Position numbers and translations under genes: made by a program. A DNA stretch of 64,000 nucleotides. Origin: UBA4732 sp963823075. GTDB taxonomy: Bacteria; Planctomycetota; Planctomycetia; Gemmatales; Gemmataceae. Location: the NCBI GenBank assembly GCA_963823075.1, contig CAWGKE010000014.1:197875-261874 (forward strand), read 5' to 3'. Below are positions 44,330 to 53,902 of the stretch, piece after piece. The notes under the pieces are model-generated. The model did no database searches, was not told the DNA's origin, and worked only from the letters and a program-made list of their open reading frames with translations. How positions within the stretch are numbered: position 1 is the first letter of the stretch; every line of letters begins with the position of its first letter.

Positions 44330-47300
44330 CGCTGCTCCTCTCCGGGGGGGCGGCGGCCGGCGGTCGTCCGGAAACGACGATGAACCCGATCGAATCGAGT
44401 CTGAGTTGCGGCGCACGAATTCCGCGCACGAGCGCCGCACCGACAGCCTTTTCGATGGCGATGTCGCTGGCGTTCACGGTGCCGCCCGACAAACGCTGTC
44501 CCTGCTCACGGCTCAGGCGTAGGCTCATCTGGGCGAGGCGCAGGCTGAACTCCCGCTCCGCCTGTGCGGCGTACCCTTCACATCGCTCGCGGAGCGGCGG
44601 CTCGCCGCGGGCGAGTACTTCAGCCTGCGCGGCGGTCCGGGCTTGGATGCAGAGGTCGGGCCAGCGGGAGGGAGGCACGATCGGGTCCATCGCCGTCAGC
44701 CGCTCGTTGGCGAGGTTGTAGTCACTCCCGCCCTTATCGTGCGCGAGGTACGGGTGGGCGAGGACTTCCAGCAAGGTCGGGTCGGCGGCCGGACGGCCGT
44801 CTGCGTCGAGGAAAACCACCTCAGTAAGCGGCGGGAGGAGAGCATCAGCACGGCGCTGCAGGGAGCGGATCGCAGCGCGCGGCAAGCCTACCTCGGCGAG
44901 CACCTGCCGCGCCTCTCGGAGGTCCGGCGCTGACCACGTAGTTGCAGCGGAACCCGACCCACTCAGCCCCCTCGGCCGGGCTCCACTCCGGCACCTGTCG
45001 CCATAGGGCGAACGCCTGACCGCGGTCGTCCCAGCCGACGTAACTTGCCATCGCATCGACGAACCCTTCGCCGATCCGGAAGACCGGCGTGCCGCGCACA
45101 CGCAAGGCGACCCGCCGGTCGAATGCCCCAGGAGTCTGGAGGTGCCGACTCAGCCGCTGTTCCAGCCAGTCGCTGGGGACCAGCGTGCGCAGCGCCCCCC
45201 AGCGGTCGATATCCGGTCCATAGAGCGTCGTCCGCTCACTGCGGTAGAAGTCCGGGTCGCGCCGGAAGTGCAACGCCTCCCCAACCCAGGCGTGGAAATC
45301 CTCCTCCAGTTCCGCGTGGGCGGCCTCCAGTTGCTCGATGTCCTCGTAGCAGGCAGCGGCGTTCTGCTCGAAAGCGTCGATCGCGTCCAGGGCGTCCTGC
45401 TCGTCAATCCTCGCCTGCTCGTTAACGATCCCGTTGCGAATGTCGGGTACTCGCATGCACAGCCCGGTGGAACCCTCGTAGAACAAGGTGCTCGTGAGCC
45501 TGGGGAGTTGCTCCTCGACGAAGAACTGCAGGCTCGCAATGGAACGGTCGAAGACGTGAAACCCCTCGTCGAGCACGCGGTACCACGCCTCGAACAGAGA
45601 GTGGTCCACCGGCGGTCCAATGAACACCGTGGAGCGAACCGGGCGGTCACGGCCGATCCGGTCCAACCGGCCGATGCGCTGTTCCATCCGGTTTGGCGAG
45701 AAGGGGAGGTCGAAGTGGATGACCCGCTCGGCAAACTGCAGGTTCCGCCCCTCCTCGCCGGCGCGGTCGCAGACCAGGACGAAGCAGGCCGGGTGGTTCC
45801 GGAAGCGGGTGATAGCCTGTTCGACCTGGCCCCGGTCCAGGCCGGCGTGGTATCCGGCCGCGGCCTGCGCGCCGAACTCCTCATGGACGCGGCGCAGGAT
45901 TTCACGGCAGACGCGGCTGTGGCTGGTGAACACGACGCACTTCGGCGGCGGCCCGCCCTTGCCGGCCCGGCGCAAATTCTGGAGCGCGTACTCCAGGAGG
46001 CGAATCCTGTCGCCCTCCTCGGAGGGCGAAGCGAGGAGTTCCGCGACGGCTTCGAGCAACTCCCGCTCGCCCGGGAAGAGCGGCGTTTCCCGGAGCGTGC
46101 GCAGGTCTCCCGCGGCGAAATCGGCGTAGGGTGCGCGGCCTCCGGGCGCAGCCGGCAGCGGACCAACTCCGCGAGCAGGTCCAGCCATGTTCCCGCGGCC
46201 TGAAAGAAGAGGATGAAGATCGGCGCAGGCGCCTCCGCAGTCGCCTGCCGCGCTTCCGGATGGCTATCGTCCCGACTGAGGAACCCGGCCGCGCTGTCCC
46301 GCCACTCTTCGAGCAGGGCGTGGACCTGCGGCGACCGCTCGTCGATGTCGTGCTCCAGAATCCGGGGTGTGGGTTGCCCGCTCGGCATTGCCCGACCCGC
46401 GAGGGCGCTCACATCGACCGCGCCACGGCGGTTGCGGAGCATCCTGCGGTGGATCCGGTAGGTCTCGCTGATGTGGACGCGGGTCGCGCGGATGGCCCGG
46501 TCCCGCAGGGCTGCGTCCGCCGGCGTCGTGGCGAGCGACCGTTCCAGGTCGTCCGCAAGGCCGGCCAGCGTGGGGTCATGGGGGAAGTGCTGGCGGAGGC
46601 GCTGGATGCTCGACCGCAGCGCGAACGCCCCGCTCCCCTCCTGCAGCGAGAGGAGCAGGTGCCCAACCTCCTGGCGGTTGCGTACCCGCTCGCGGAACGT
46701 GACGAGGTCGTCCAGCGCGTACATATGCGGATCGAGCAGGTGGAGCATGGCGAGGAAGTCACGCTCGTTGTTCAACACCGGCGTTGCGGAGAGCAGCAGC
46801 AGGCGCTCGGCGGACCGGCAGAGGCGGCCGATACTCCGCGAACCGTTCCCGCCGGTCCTGGCGTTCGGCCGAGGCGCAGGCCGCGACGTGCTGGGCCTCG
46901 TCGATCACTACCATGCCCCACCGGTCGCTTTCCAGCGCGCGGCCGACCTCGTCGGCCCCGAGAACCTGGACACGCTCTGCGCCGAAGCGCGAGATCTGAA
47001 ATTTCTGTTCAAGTTCCTCGGCCCACTGATCGAGGAGCAGCGGAGGCACCAGGACGACCGCTCGCCCGGCCGGTTCGTCGAGCAGGAACTGGCGGAGGAC
47101 GGCACCGGCCTCAACGGTCTTTCCCAAGCCGACTTCGTCTGCAAGGAGGTAGCGCTGGATCGGGTCTTCTAGGACGCGGCGGACGACCTCGACCTGGTGG
47201 GGGAAGAGTTCGATGCGCGAGGAGATGAGCCCGGTCATCCCCCGGCAGGATGCCCGCTGACGGATGACGGAGCGGACGAAGCGGAACCGGCGATCATGGA

Positions 47301-47691
47301 AGTAGGGCGTCTCGTGCGCCTTGAGGATGAGCGTTTCGGTCGGGTCGTCGATCGGCGCGAGGCAACGGACGTGAATGGCTTTCGGCGGCAGGAACCTCGC
47401 CTGCCCCTGGCGGAAGAGGACTTCGTACTCCCCCTCGAAGATGCGACCGATGCGGCCCATCTGCCATCTGTCTTCACCCAGGCAGACGTAGCAACGCGTC
47501 TGTGGCGCAAGTCTTTGTATCGTATGGACTTGCGACTCAGAAACGGGTTCGGGTTGGCGTCGGCCGATGGAGAAGAAGAACTCGACGATGACCTGTCCCG
47601 GCGCGCAACCGACCACCTTGCCGATGCCCAGTTTGCTTCACGCACCGGAAACCCAGACGAACGGGCCGAGTTCGGGTTGTTGACGACTCAT
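44322..47691 (-). CDS. dpdE: DpdE, SNF2-like helicase (frameshifts and one in-frame stop)
   Basis: The likely start is the ATG at 47691 behind GGGGAG (MSRQQPELGPFVWVSGA). A TGA at 47638-47640 then interrupts an otherwise continuous frame (SKLGIGKVVGCAPGQVIVEFFF). SNF2 motifs follow: LFPHQVEVVRRVLEDPIQRYLLADEVGLGKTVEAG, VVLVPPLLLDQWAEE, MVVIDEAQHVA, and, after a shift near 46800, LLLLSATPVLNNERDFLAML. After a shift near 46150 come KCVVFTSHSRVCREIL, FVLVCDRAGEEGRNLQFAERVIHFDLPFSPNRMEQRIGRLDRIG. A shift near 44935 leads to the C-terminus. The total is about 1,120 residues. It is the first gene of the restriction operon. Confidence 0.87.
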
Positions 47692-48029
47692 CAGTCTCCC
47701 CACTGCACCGGCGGTGCATCGGGGATAGCCGATGTCACTGGGGGCGCGGGAATCTCAAGGAGCGCGACCGTTTCGCATCGTCCGCTTATTGTACTTGGAA
47801 CGAAGCGGCAGGGTGCAACCGTTTTTCCCGAGTGGCGCAAGTTGACGGGCTTTCCGCTGGCGGAGACGGCACGGTAGGCAAAAACGACCGACCCTCCTAT
47901 CTGCACCTTGCCGAATACCATTTGTAGCGCGCTGCGGAGAAATCAGTGGCGGGGGGCAACCGTTGAACCGCCAACCTATTAAGATAGGCGCCATGAGACG
48001 ATCCGTGGCCATGCTCACGAGGGACTGGA
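47692..48029. promoter_or_regulatory. Divergent control region between the two dpd operons
   Basis: About 340 bases separate dpdE (leftward) from dpdC (rightward) with no gene. Leftward, TACAAT-like sequence occurs near 47790 (read on the minus strand). Rightward, an interrupted palindrome CCTAT-TAAG-ATAGG lies at 47975-47988, some 50 bases before dpdC. The region should drive restriction and modification in opposite directions. No operator has been proved. Confidence 0.5.
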
Positions 48030-48991
48030 TTGGGCGGGGAAGTGCTTGTCCTGGTCACTTGTACGAACCGGAAGACGGTCTGTCCGTCAGCCGCGCTCAC
48101 GCTCGCGCCGTCCAGGGTCGCACTACCGCCGCGCGCGCTGAAACTCTGGGTACGCCACTTACAGAGCGCCAAGGAACAGCGCCTTCCGGCGGTGTCGCTC
48201 TACGCCGGGGACCACTGGCACGTCGTCCGGTCGATCCAGCAGGGTAGACGCCACAACGGGCGGCGGGTGAGCGTCTGGGTGTGTTCCGCAGGGTACGGTC
48301 TGATCCCCATCGAAGCAACCATTGCGGCGTACGCCGCGACATTCGCCCCGAATCATCCCGACTCAGTCGCACGCGGCGTGTCAAACGGCGAGGCGAGCGC
48401 CGCACGGAGGGAGTGGTGGGGCGTGCTTGCAGCGTGGTCCGGTCCTGTGCCGGGTTCACCTCGGTGTATCGCCGACCTCGTCAGTGGACGGAAGAACAAC
48501 ATCCTTCTCATGGCAGCCTCGCCGCAGTACCTCGACGCAGTCACGGACGATCTTGAGCGGGCGGCAGGAATGCTTGGCCCAGAGCGGCTCGCGATCTTCA
48601 GTGCGGGTACGGCCAGACATGCGACTCTTGAGAGCTATCTCGTCCCTTGCAACGCCAGCTTGCAGAACACACTTGGAGGATCCCTAAATTCCCTGAATGC
48701 CCGCTGCGTGCCGCTATGCCCTTGCTCGCCTTGGCGAGGACGGCCAGCGGTTTACCGCGATACGCAAGGTCTTCTCGCGGCTTCTGAGCAAACGACCGGA
48801 GCACAAACCCCCGCAGCGCACGCTCCTCTCGGACGAGGAGGTGATGCGCGTTCATCGCGAGAGCCGTGGCAGCTGATGCAGCTGTGCGGCCAACGCCGCT
48901 CTTGCGCCGCCTCCGAGAGAACGGTCTGGCCTGCGAACAAGCCCGCTTCAGCGCGCTGTTCCGCCGCGTGGATGGAGGGCGGCATGGCTGA
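48030..48991 (+). CDS. dpdC: DpdC, YaaA/DUF328-like protein (two frameshifts)
   Basis: The frame begins EVLVLVTCTNRKTVCPSAALTLAPS; the start is a TTG at 48030 or GTG at 48042. VWVCSAGYGLIPIEATIAAYAATFAPNHPDSVARG matches the Ser-x-Gly-Tyr-Gly-Leu and Tyr...Thr-Phe pattern of the YaaA/DUF328 family. After LNSLNARC (48700) the frame shifts to RYALARLGEDGQRFTAIRKVFSRLL. Near 48875 it shifts again to LLRRLRENGLACEQARFSALFRRVDGGRHG, ending at 48991, 8 bases inside dpdB. In studied systems DpdC helps turn the inserted preQ0 base into the amide form (ADG). Confidence 0.75.
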
Positions 48992-50215
48992 GAAACGGCG
49001 CAGGCTCCTGCGGAAACCAGCGCTGCGGCTGGACCAGAATCGGAGCCACCCCCTCTACCTCCTCAGTTTAACGGCAGAGGAGATCCGCGATGTCTCGGAC
49101 ATCTCCCGACTCTCCCGGAGTGAGGGCGGTAAACTGCTCGGCTACCAGCGCGGTGAAGTGCGGCACCACATCCAGGACATCGTCGCCTATTTGAACGGCG
49201 AGGACATTCTCTTCCCAAACTCGATCATCATCGCGTTCTCCTCGCAGGTCAGCTTCCGGACGGTGAAGATGGCGGAAGAGGTGGACGAACTGGCGACTGT
49301 GGGAACGCTCACGATCGCGGTCCCAAGAGAGGGGGAAGCGAAACCTGGGTGGATAGTGGACGGCCAGCAGCGCGAGGCAGCGTTGCTCCAGTCCAAACGG
49401 ACGAGCTGGCCCATCCCCGTGAACGCCTTCATCGCGGACGAAGTGGACCTCCAGCGCGACCAGTTCCTTCGTGTGAACAACACCAGGCCGCTGCCTCGGG
49501 GGCTCATCCTGGAACTCCTTCCTGAGTTGTCGCTCCCGCTGCCGCGCACGTCTGGGCCCCAAGAAGACTCCCATCCGCGTTTTGCGACCTCTTGAATCGC
49601 GACCCTGCTTCGCCTTTCCACGGACTCATCCGCCGGGCCTCGACCCCAGCCGTTGGACGGAAGACAGCGGTCGTGGCCGACGCGTCGGTGATCAAGATGC
49701 TTGAAGAGAGCCTCACGACCACTGCAGGGTGCCTGTTTCCCTACCACAACCTCTCAACCGCCGAGACCGACATTGACAGTATCTGGGCCGTCCTCATGGC
49801 CTATTGGTCTGCGGTCCGGTCCACCTTTCCGGAAGCATGGGGCAAACCCCCTGCGCAGAGCCGCTTGATGCACGGGACGGGGATCCGGGCGATGGGCCGT
49901 CTGATGGACCGGGTGGTCGCGGGGTTTCACCCCCGGGAGCCGAACCTCCGTGCGCGTCTGGAGCAGGAACTGCGAAAGGTCGCTCCCGTGTGCCGTTGGA
50001 CTGCGGGCCGCTGGGACGAACTGGAGCTGGAATGGCGGGAAATCCAGAACGTCCCCCGGCACCTGCGCCTCCTCTCCAGCCTCCTTGTGCGAGCGTACCT
50101 GCAGGCGCGGGGGGCGGGCCATGAAGTTCTTTTTCCCCGACAGTCAGGACCTGGTCGATCCGAGCTTCGATTTCCTAACGGAAACCCGCTCCGACGCCCG
50201 CGTGCGCCAGCGTGA
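48984..50215 (+). CDS. dpdB: DpdB, DGQHR-type partner of DpdA (copy 1, one frameshift)
   Basis: The start is the ATG at 48984 (MAEKRRRLLRKPALRLDQNRSHPLYLLSLTAEEI), overlapping the dpdC stop. The family motif is GWIVDGQQREAAL, followed by PIPVNAFIADEVDLQRDQFLRVNNTRPLPRGLILELLPEL. Near 49530-49590 the frame moves into LLNRDPASPFHGLIRRASTPAVGRKTAVVADASVIKMLEESLTT, and it continues to SSLLVRAYLQARG. The last residues overlap dpdA; the true end may be near 50120. DpdB is an ATP-hydrolysing protein needed with DpdA to insert preQ0 into DNA. Confidence 0.78.
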
Positions 50216-51377
50216 CGACCAGTACCCGCACGAGATCTTTTCCGTCCCGCCGTATGACGGCATGCTCGTATCCAAGGGCATCGTGGATGGTACGGGTGGA
50301 GACGGGAGCAGTCGCTATACCCTGGCCCAGCGCCACCGTCTTCTTCGTGAGGGGGTGCGGTCGTTCTTCCGCCTGGGCGACCTCCCCCTGGAGACCATGG
50401 GAGACTGCGGGGCGTTCTCCTATGTGCGCGAGAAACGCCCTCCGTTCACCGTTCAGGAGGTGATCGACTTCTACGTCCAGTGCGGCTTCGACTATGCCCT
50501 GTCCGTCGATCATGTGATCCTGGCCTTCCAGCCCGACCTCGACCAAGTGATCACCGGCTTGGACGTTGTGCCCGAAGAGTGGCGTGAGCGGCAGAAGATC
50601 ACACTCGAACTCGCCGAGGAGTTCCTCGCGCGTTCCAGCGAGCAGAAGTGCCGCTACACCCCGGTCGGGATCGCCCAGGGATGGAGCCCGGGTTCGTATG
50701 CCGCCGCCGTGGCGGAACTCCAGAAACTCGGCTACCGTTACATCGCCCTGGGAGGAATGGTCCCCCTCAAGACGGCTGAGATCCTCTCCTGCCTACGGCG
50801 CGTTGGGGAGGTGCTCCGCCCCGGCATCCGCCTGCACCTGCTCGGTGTCACTCGTCTGGACAGCATCCAGCAGTTCGAGGATCTCGGCGTCGTGAGCTTC
50901 GACAGTACCTCTCCGCTCCGCCAGGCATTCAAGGATGACAAGGACAACTATTACACCCCCGAACGCACCTACTGCGCCATCCGCGTACCCCAGATCGAGG
51001 GGAATGCTAAGATGCGCGGCCGCATCGTCGCAGGCGAGGTGAACCAGGGCAAGGCCCGCCGGCTGGAGCGGGCCTGCCTGGACGCCCTGGAGCGGTTCGA
51101 CCGGGACGAGTGCGAGGTTCCGCAGGTGGTGGGCGTGCTGCGTGAATACGAGCAGATGCACGACGGCCGCACTGACCGCACCGCAATCTACGCCGAGATC
51201 CTGCGTGACCAGCCCTGGAAAAACTGCCCCTGCGAAATCTGCCGCCGTCTCGGGATTCACGTCATGCTCTTTCGTGGAGCGGAGCGTAACCGCCGCCGCG
51301 GTTTTCATAACCTGTTCGTCTTCTACCGGAGGTTGCGCCGCCAAATCGGACAACCCGCACACACCGAGGAAGGATAA
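50121..51377 (+). CDS. dpdA: DpdA, DNA-guanine transglycosylase
   Basis: The intact 418-residue protein starts at the ATG at 50121 (MKFFFPDSQDLVDPSFDF). It has the tRNA-guanine transglycosylase fold: MGDCGAFSYV (D95, general acid/base position), SVDHVI (129-132), YIALGGMVPLKT (208-217), FDSTSP with the nucleophile D261, and a zinc site C369-P-C371-x-x-C374 with a downstream His. The opening sequence and the DCGAF motif are those of the Dpd DNA enzyme rather than tRNA TGT, where SDSGGFQ is usual. It exchanges guanine in DNA for preQ0. It lies between two dpdB copies. Confidence 0.95.
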   Translation: MKFFFPDSQDLVDPSFDFLTETRSDARVRQRDDQYPHEIFSVPPYDGMLVSKGIVDGTGGDGSSRYTLAQRHRLLREGVRSFFRLGDLPLETMGDCGAFSYVREKRPPFTVQEVIDFYVQCGFDYALSVDHVILAFQPDLDQVITGLDVVPEEWRERQKITLELAEEFLARSSEQKCRYTPVGIAQGWSPGSYAAAVAELQKLGYRYIALGGMVPLKTAEILSCLRRVGEVLRPGIRLHLLGVTRLDSIQQFEDLGVVSFDSTSPLRQAFKDDKDNYYTPERTYCAIRVPQIEGNAKMRGRIVAGEVNQGKARRLERACLDALERFDRDECEVPQVVGVLREYEQMHDGRTDRTAIYAEILRDQPWKNCPCEICRRLGIHVMLFRGAERNRRRGFHNLFVFYRRLRRQIGQPAHTEEG

Positions 51378-51384
51378 TGATCTG

Positions 51385-52552
51385 ATGTCACACCACGCGA
51401 GGAACGGCGGCCGGAATGGAGCGAGCGCTCAGGCACTGCGACTCCCGGCACTAGCGGTTACCCAGGGGCCGAAGTGGACGCTCTACAGCTTCGCTGTGGA
51501 CGGGAAACTGCTCTCGCAGTTTACGACGGTCTCCCGCGTCCGCCGGGGAGCCCAGTCCTCTATCGAAGGATACCAACGGCCGGAGGTTCTCTCGCACATC
51601 GCCGAGATTCGAGCCTACCTTGAATCCGAGAATCCAATGATCCCCAACGCGGTGGTGGTCGCGTTCGACCGGCGAGTGCGCTTTGAACCGGCCGACGGGC
51701 TGCCAGAATCGGAGTGCGCGCGGTTCGGGACGCTCGTGATCCCCGTCGATCCTGCGGTTCCTGAGGAGGAGCGGCCGGGTTGGGTTGTGGACGGGCAGCA
51801 GCGGATAGCTGCTATCCGCGACGCGTCGATCGACCAATTCCCGGTCTGCGTCGTAGCCTTCGTCACCGACGATGACCAGGAGCAGCGCGAGCAGTTCATC
51901 CTGGTGAACTCCACGAAGCCGCTCCCCAAAGGGCTCATCTACGAACTGCTGCCGACGACGCGGGCCAAGCTCTCCATCCCTCCTACAGCACCGCCGATTC
52001 CCGGCACAACTCCTCAACCGCCTGAACCACGACGTGGGCTCGCCGCTCCGCGGCTTAATTCGGACACCGACCGTCGGAGAGGGGCTCATCAAAGACAACT
52101 CAGTCCTCAAGATGCTTGAGAACAGCCTGAGCGACGGGGTGTTGTACCGCTTCCGGAACGCGAAGGATAGAGGCGGGGACACGGAGACAATGCTGCGCGT
52201 CCTGCACGCATTCTGGAGGGCCGTGGCGGAGGTGTTCGAGGACGCCTGGGGGTTGCCGCCACGACGCAGCCGGCTCATGCACGGGGCGGGGATTGTGAGT
52301 ATGGGCTTTGTCATGGACGCGATCGCTGATCGCTACAGGCAGACAGGCCTTCCCACCGTCGAGCAGTTCCGGCAGGATCTTGAACCCCTCCGCGAGGTCT
52401 GCCGCTGGACTGACGGCTACTGGGACTTCGGTCCTGGGGACCAGCGGAAGTGGAACGAGATCCAGAACACGCACCACGACATCCAAATCCTGGCAAACTA
52501 CCTGCTTGTCCAGTACAAGGCCCTGGTCTGGAACCAGCCCCAGCGCTCGTAG
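51385..52552 (+). CDS. Second DpdB-like DGQHR protein (one frameshift)
   Basis: The start is the ATG at 51385, 8 bases after the dpdA stop. Shared blocks with copy 1 are DGKLLSQFTTVSRVRRGAQSSIEGYQRPEVLSHIAEIRAYLESENPMIPNAVVVAFD, GWVVDGQQRIAAI, FILVNSTKPLPKGLIYELLP and, after a frame change near 51980, LLNRLNHDVGSPLRGLIRTPTVGEGLIKDNSVLKMLENSL...SRLMHGAGIVSMG. The product would be about 388 residues. Two diverged DpdB proteins next to one DpdA suggest a hetero-oligomer or separate roles (one ATPase, one regulator). The frameshift falls at the place equivalent to that in copy 1. Confidence 0.78.
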
Positions 52553-52731
52553 CATGAGGAATCGTGGCTCAACAAACGGATAGAGGGGTCCCCAGCACAG
52601 CCTTATTCAGCAGTCCCTGGCTGAGGTCCGCCGGGTCACGCGGAGAACAGCCAGCCTGAACAGCACGGTTGGCGGCGGAGTGAGACGGGTAGGAGCGATC
52701 AATACGACAGACTTTTTCAGAGGTGGGGCAC

Positions 52732-53430
52732 ATGCAGCTTACCCTTGCCATGCAACAGCGTCTGGAACCGCTGCGGGCGAAGCCCGCAGGGCACCTTCTG
52801 GTCCATGAAATCTACCGTAGCGTCCAAGGCGAATCCACTTTCGTGGGTCTGCCATGTGTCTTCGTGCGGCTGACCGCCTGCATGGCCCGCTGCTCCTGGT
52901 GCGACACGCCCCACGCCTTCAAGGAAGGGTCAGTCCTACCGCTCGACACCGTCCTTGACCGGGTTCTCGCCTACGGATGCCCGCTCGTAGAACTCACGGG
53001 GGGCGAACCCCTCCTACAGCCGGAGGCGATTGCGCTGATGACGACCCTCACCGATCGAGGGCTTACGGTTCTTCTGGAGACCAGCGGACTCGTCTCGATT
53101 GGGGGCGTTGACCCCCGCGTCCACATCATCATGGACCTGAAGTGTCCCGACAGCGGGGAATGCGAACGGAATCTCTGGCCGAATCTTGAACTGCTCAAGC
53201 CCTCCGACCAGATCAAGTTCGTCATCGCCTCCCGGCGCAACTTCGACTGGACAGCCGAAGTGATCCGGCAGCATCTTCTCGACCAGCGTTTCATCGTGCT
53301 GGTCAGCGCCGTGTTCGATCGCGTGCCGCCAATTGAGTTGGTCGGCTGGTTACTGGAGTCAGGTCTCCAGGTGCGGGTGCAGCTGCAACTGCACAAGTAC
53401 ATTTGGCCTCCGGATACACGGGGTGTATGA
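52732..53430 (+). CDS. queE: QueE, 7-carboxy-7-deazaguanine synthase
   Basis: The 232-residue intact protein starts at the ATG at 52732 behind GAGGTGGGG. The QueE opening VHEIYRSVQGESTFVGLPCVFVRLTAC leads to the radical-SAM cluster motif C50-x3-C54-x2-C57. ELTGGEPLLQ (90-93 GGEP) and MDLKCPDSGE follow. It converts 6-carboxytetrahydropterin to CDG with S-adenosylmethionine; QueC then makes preQ0. It lies 179 bases after the second dpdB and closes the island on the right. QueD and FolE are not in the window. Confidence 0.95.
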   Translation: MQLTLAMQQRLEPLRAKPAGHLLVHEIYRSVQGESTFVGLPCVFVRLTACMARCSWCDTPHAFKEGSVLPLDTVLDRVLAYGCPLVELTGGEPLLQPEAIALMTTLTDRGLTVLLETSGLVSIGGVDPRVHIIMDLKCPDSGECERNLWPNLELLKPSDQIKFVIASRRNFDWTAEVIRQHLLDQRFIVLVSAVFDRVPPIELVGWLLESGLQVRVQLQLHKYIWPPDTRGV

Positions 53431-53902
53431 GAGCAGTTGACGCTCGAATACGGTTTTGTGGCCGAATATGTTGTAGGTCAGGAAGCTCTTGGGGTGGGCA
53501 GTGGCCTTCGTGGCTGTGGCTGGGTGGATCACTTTGCTTCCTAACATCGCTCTCCGGTTGGGCTCGCACGGACGCGAGCCTGCCCCGTGCAGGAGGCACA
53601 TGCTGACCGGCCGCCGCCTGCCCATCGCCCCGAATTTTCGGCGCAGGTCCCAAGCTGCGGTCACGGATGCCGCAGCTTGGGCAGCCGGAAATTCGAGAAG
53701 GCGGCCACCGCATCAAGCAGACGATGCTTGCCGTCTTCAAGGCACGATGGGGATCGGGTTGCGTTTGGGCAAGCCCGTCTTGATGCTTTCTTCAATTGGA
53801 TTGGCTGTATGAGCTGCGGAAAGGAAAACCGTGCCGCTTAGCCTATTGCCGCGCCTTTACCAGTTTCGCCATTGCCTTTAGCAGTATTGGCTTTGGCTAC
53901 AT
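53431..53902. other. Non-coding border of the Dpd island with a strong hairpin
   Basis: No credible gene is seen. CCCAAGCTGCGG (53649-53660) pairs exactly with CCGCAGCTTGGG (53670-53681) around 9 bases, without a U-run. Base composition becomes clearly more AT-rich after about 53820, where the next gene ends. Confidence 0.5.

Noticed and set aside
47638..47640. Selenocysteine at the dpdE TGA
   Set aside because: SNF2 helicases have no selenocysteine at this place, and I saw no supporting recoding element; mutation, error or a later start are simpler.
27639..52552. Dnd phosphorothioation system, suggested by DndB-like DGQHR proteins
   Set aside because: No DndA, DndC, DndD or DndE is present. 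A TGT-type enzyme with QueC, QueE and DpdC points to 7-deazaguanine instead.
53489..53812. Open frame after queE
   Set aside because: It has no ribosome site or domain, spans a perfect hairpin, and its composition is not protein-like.
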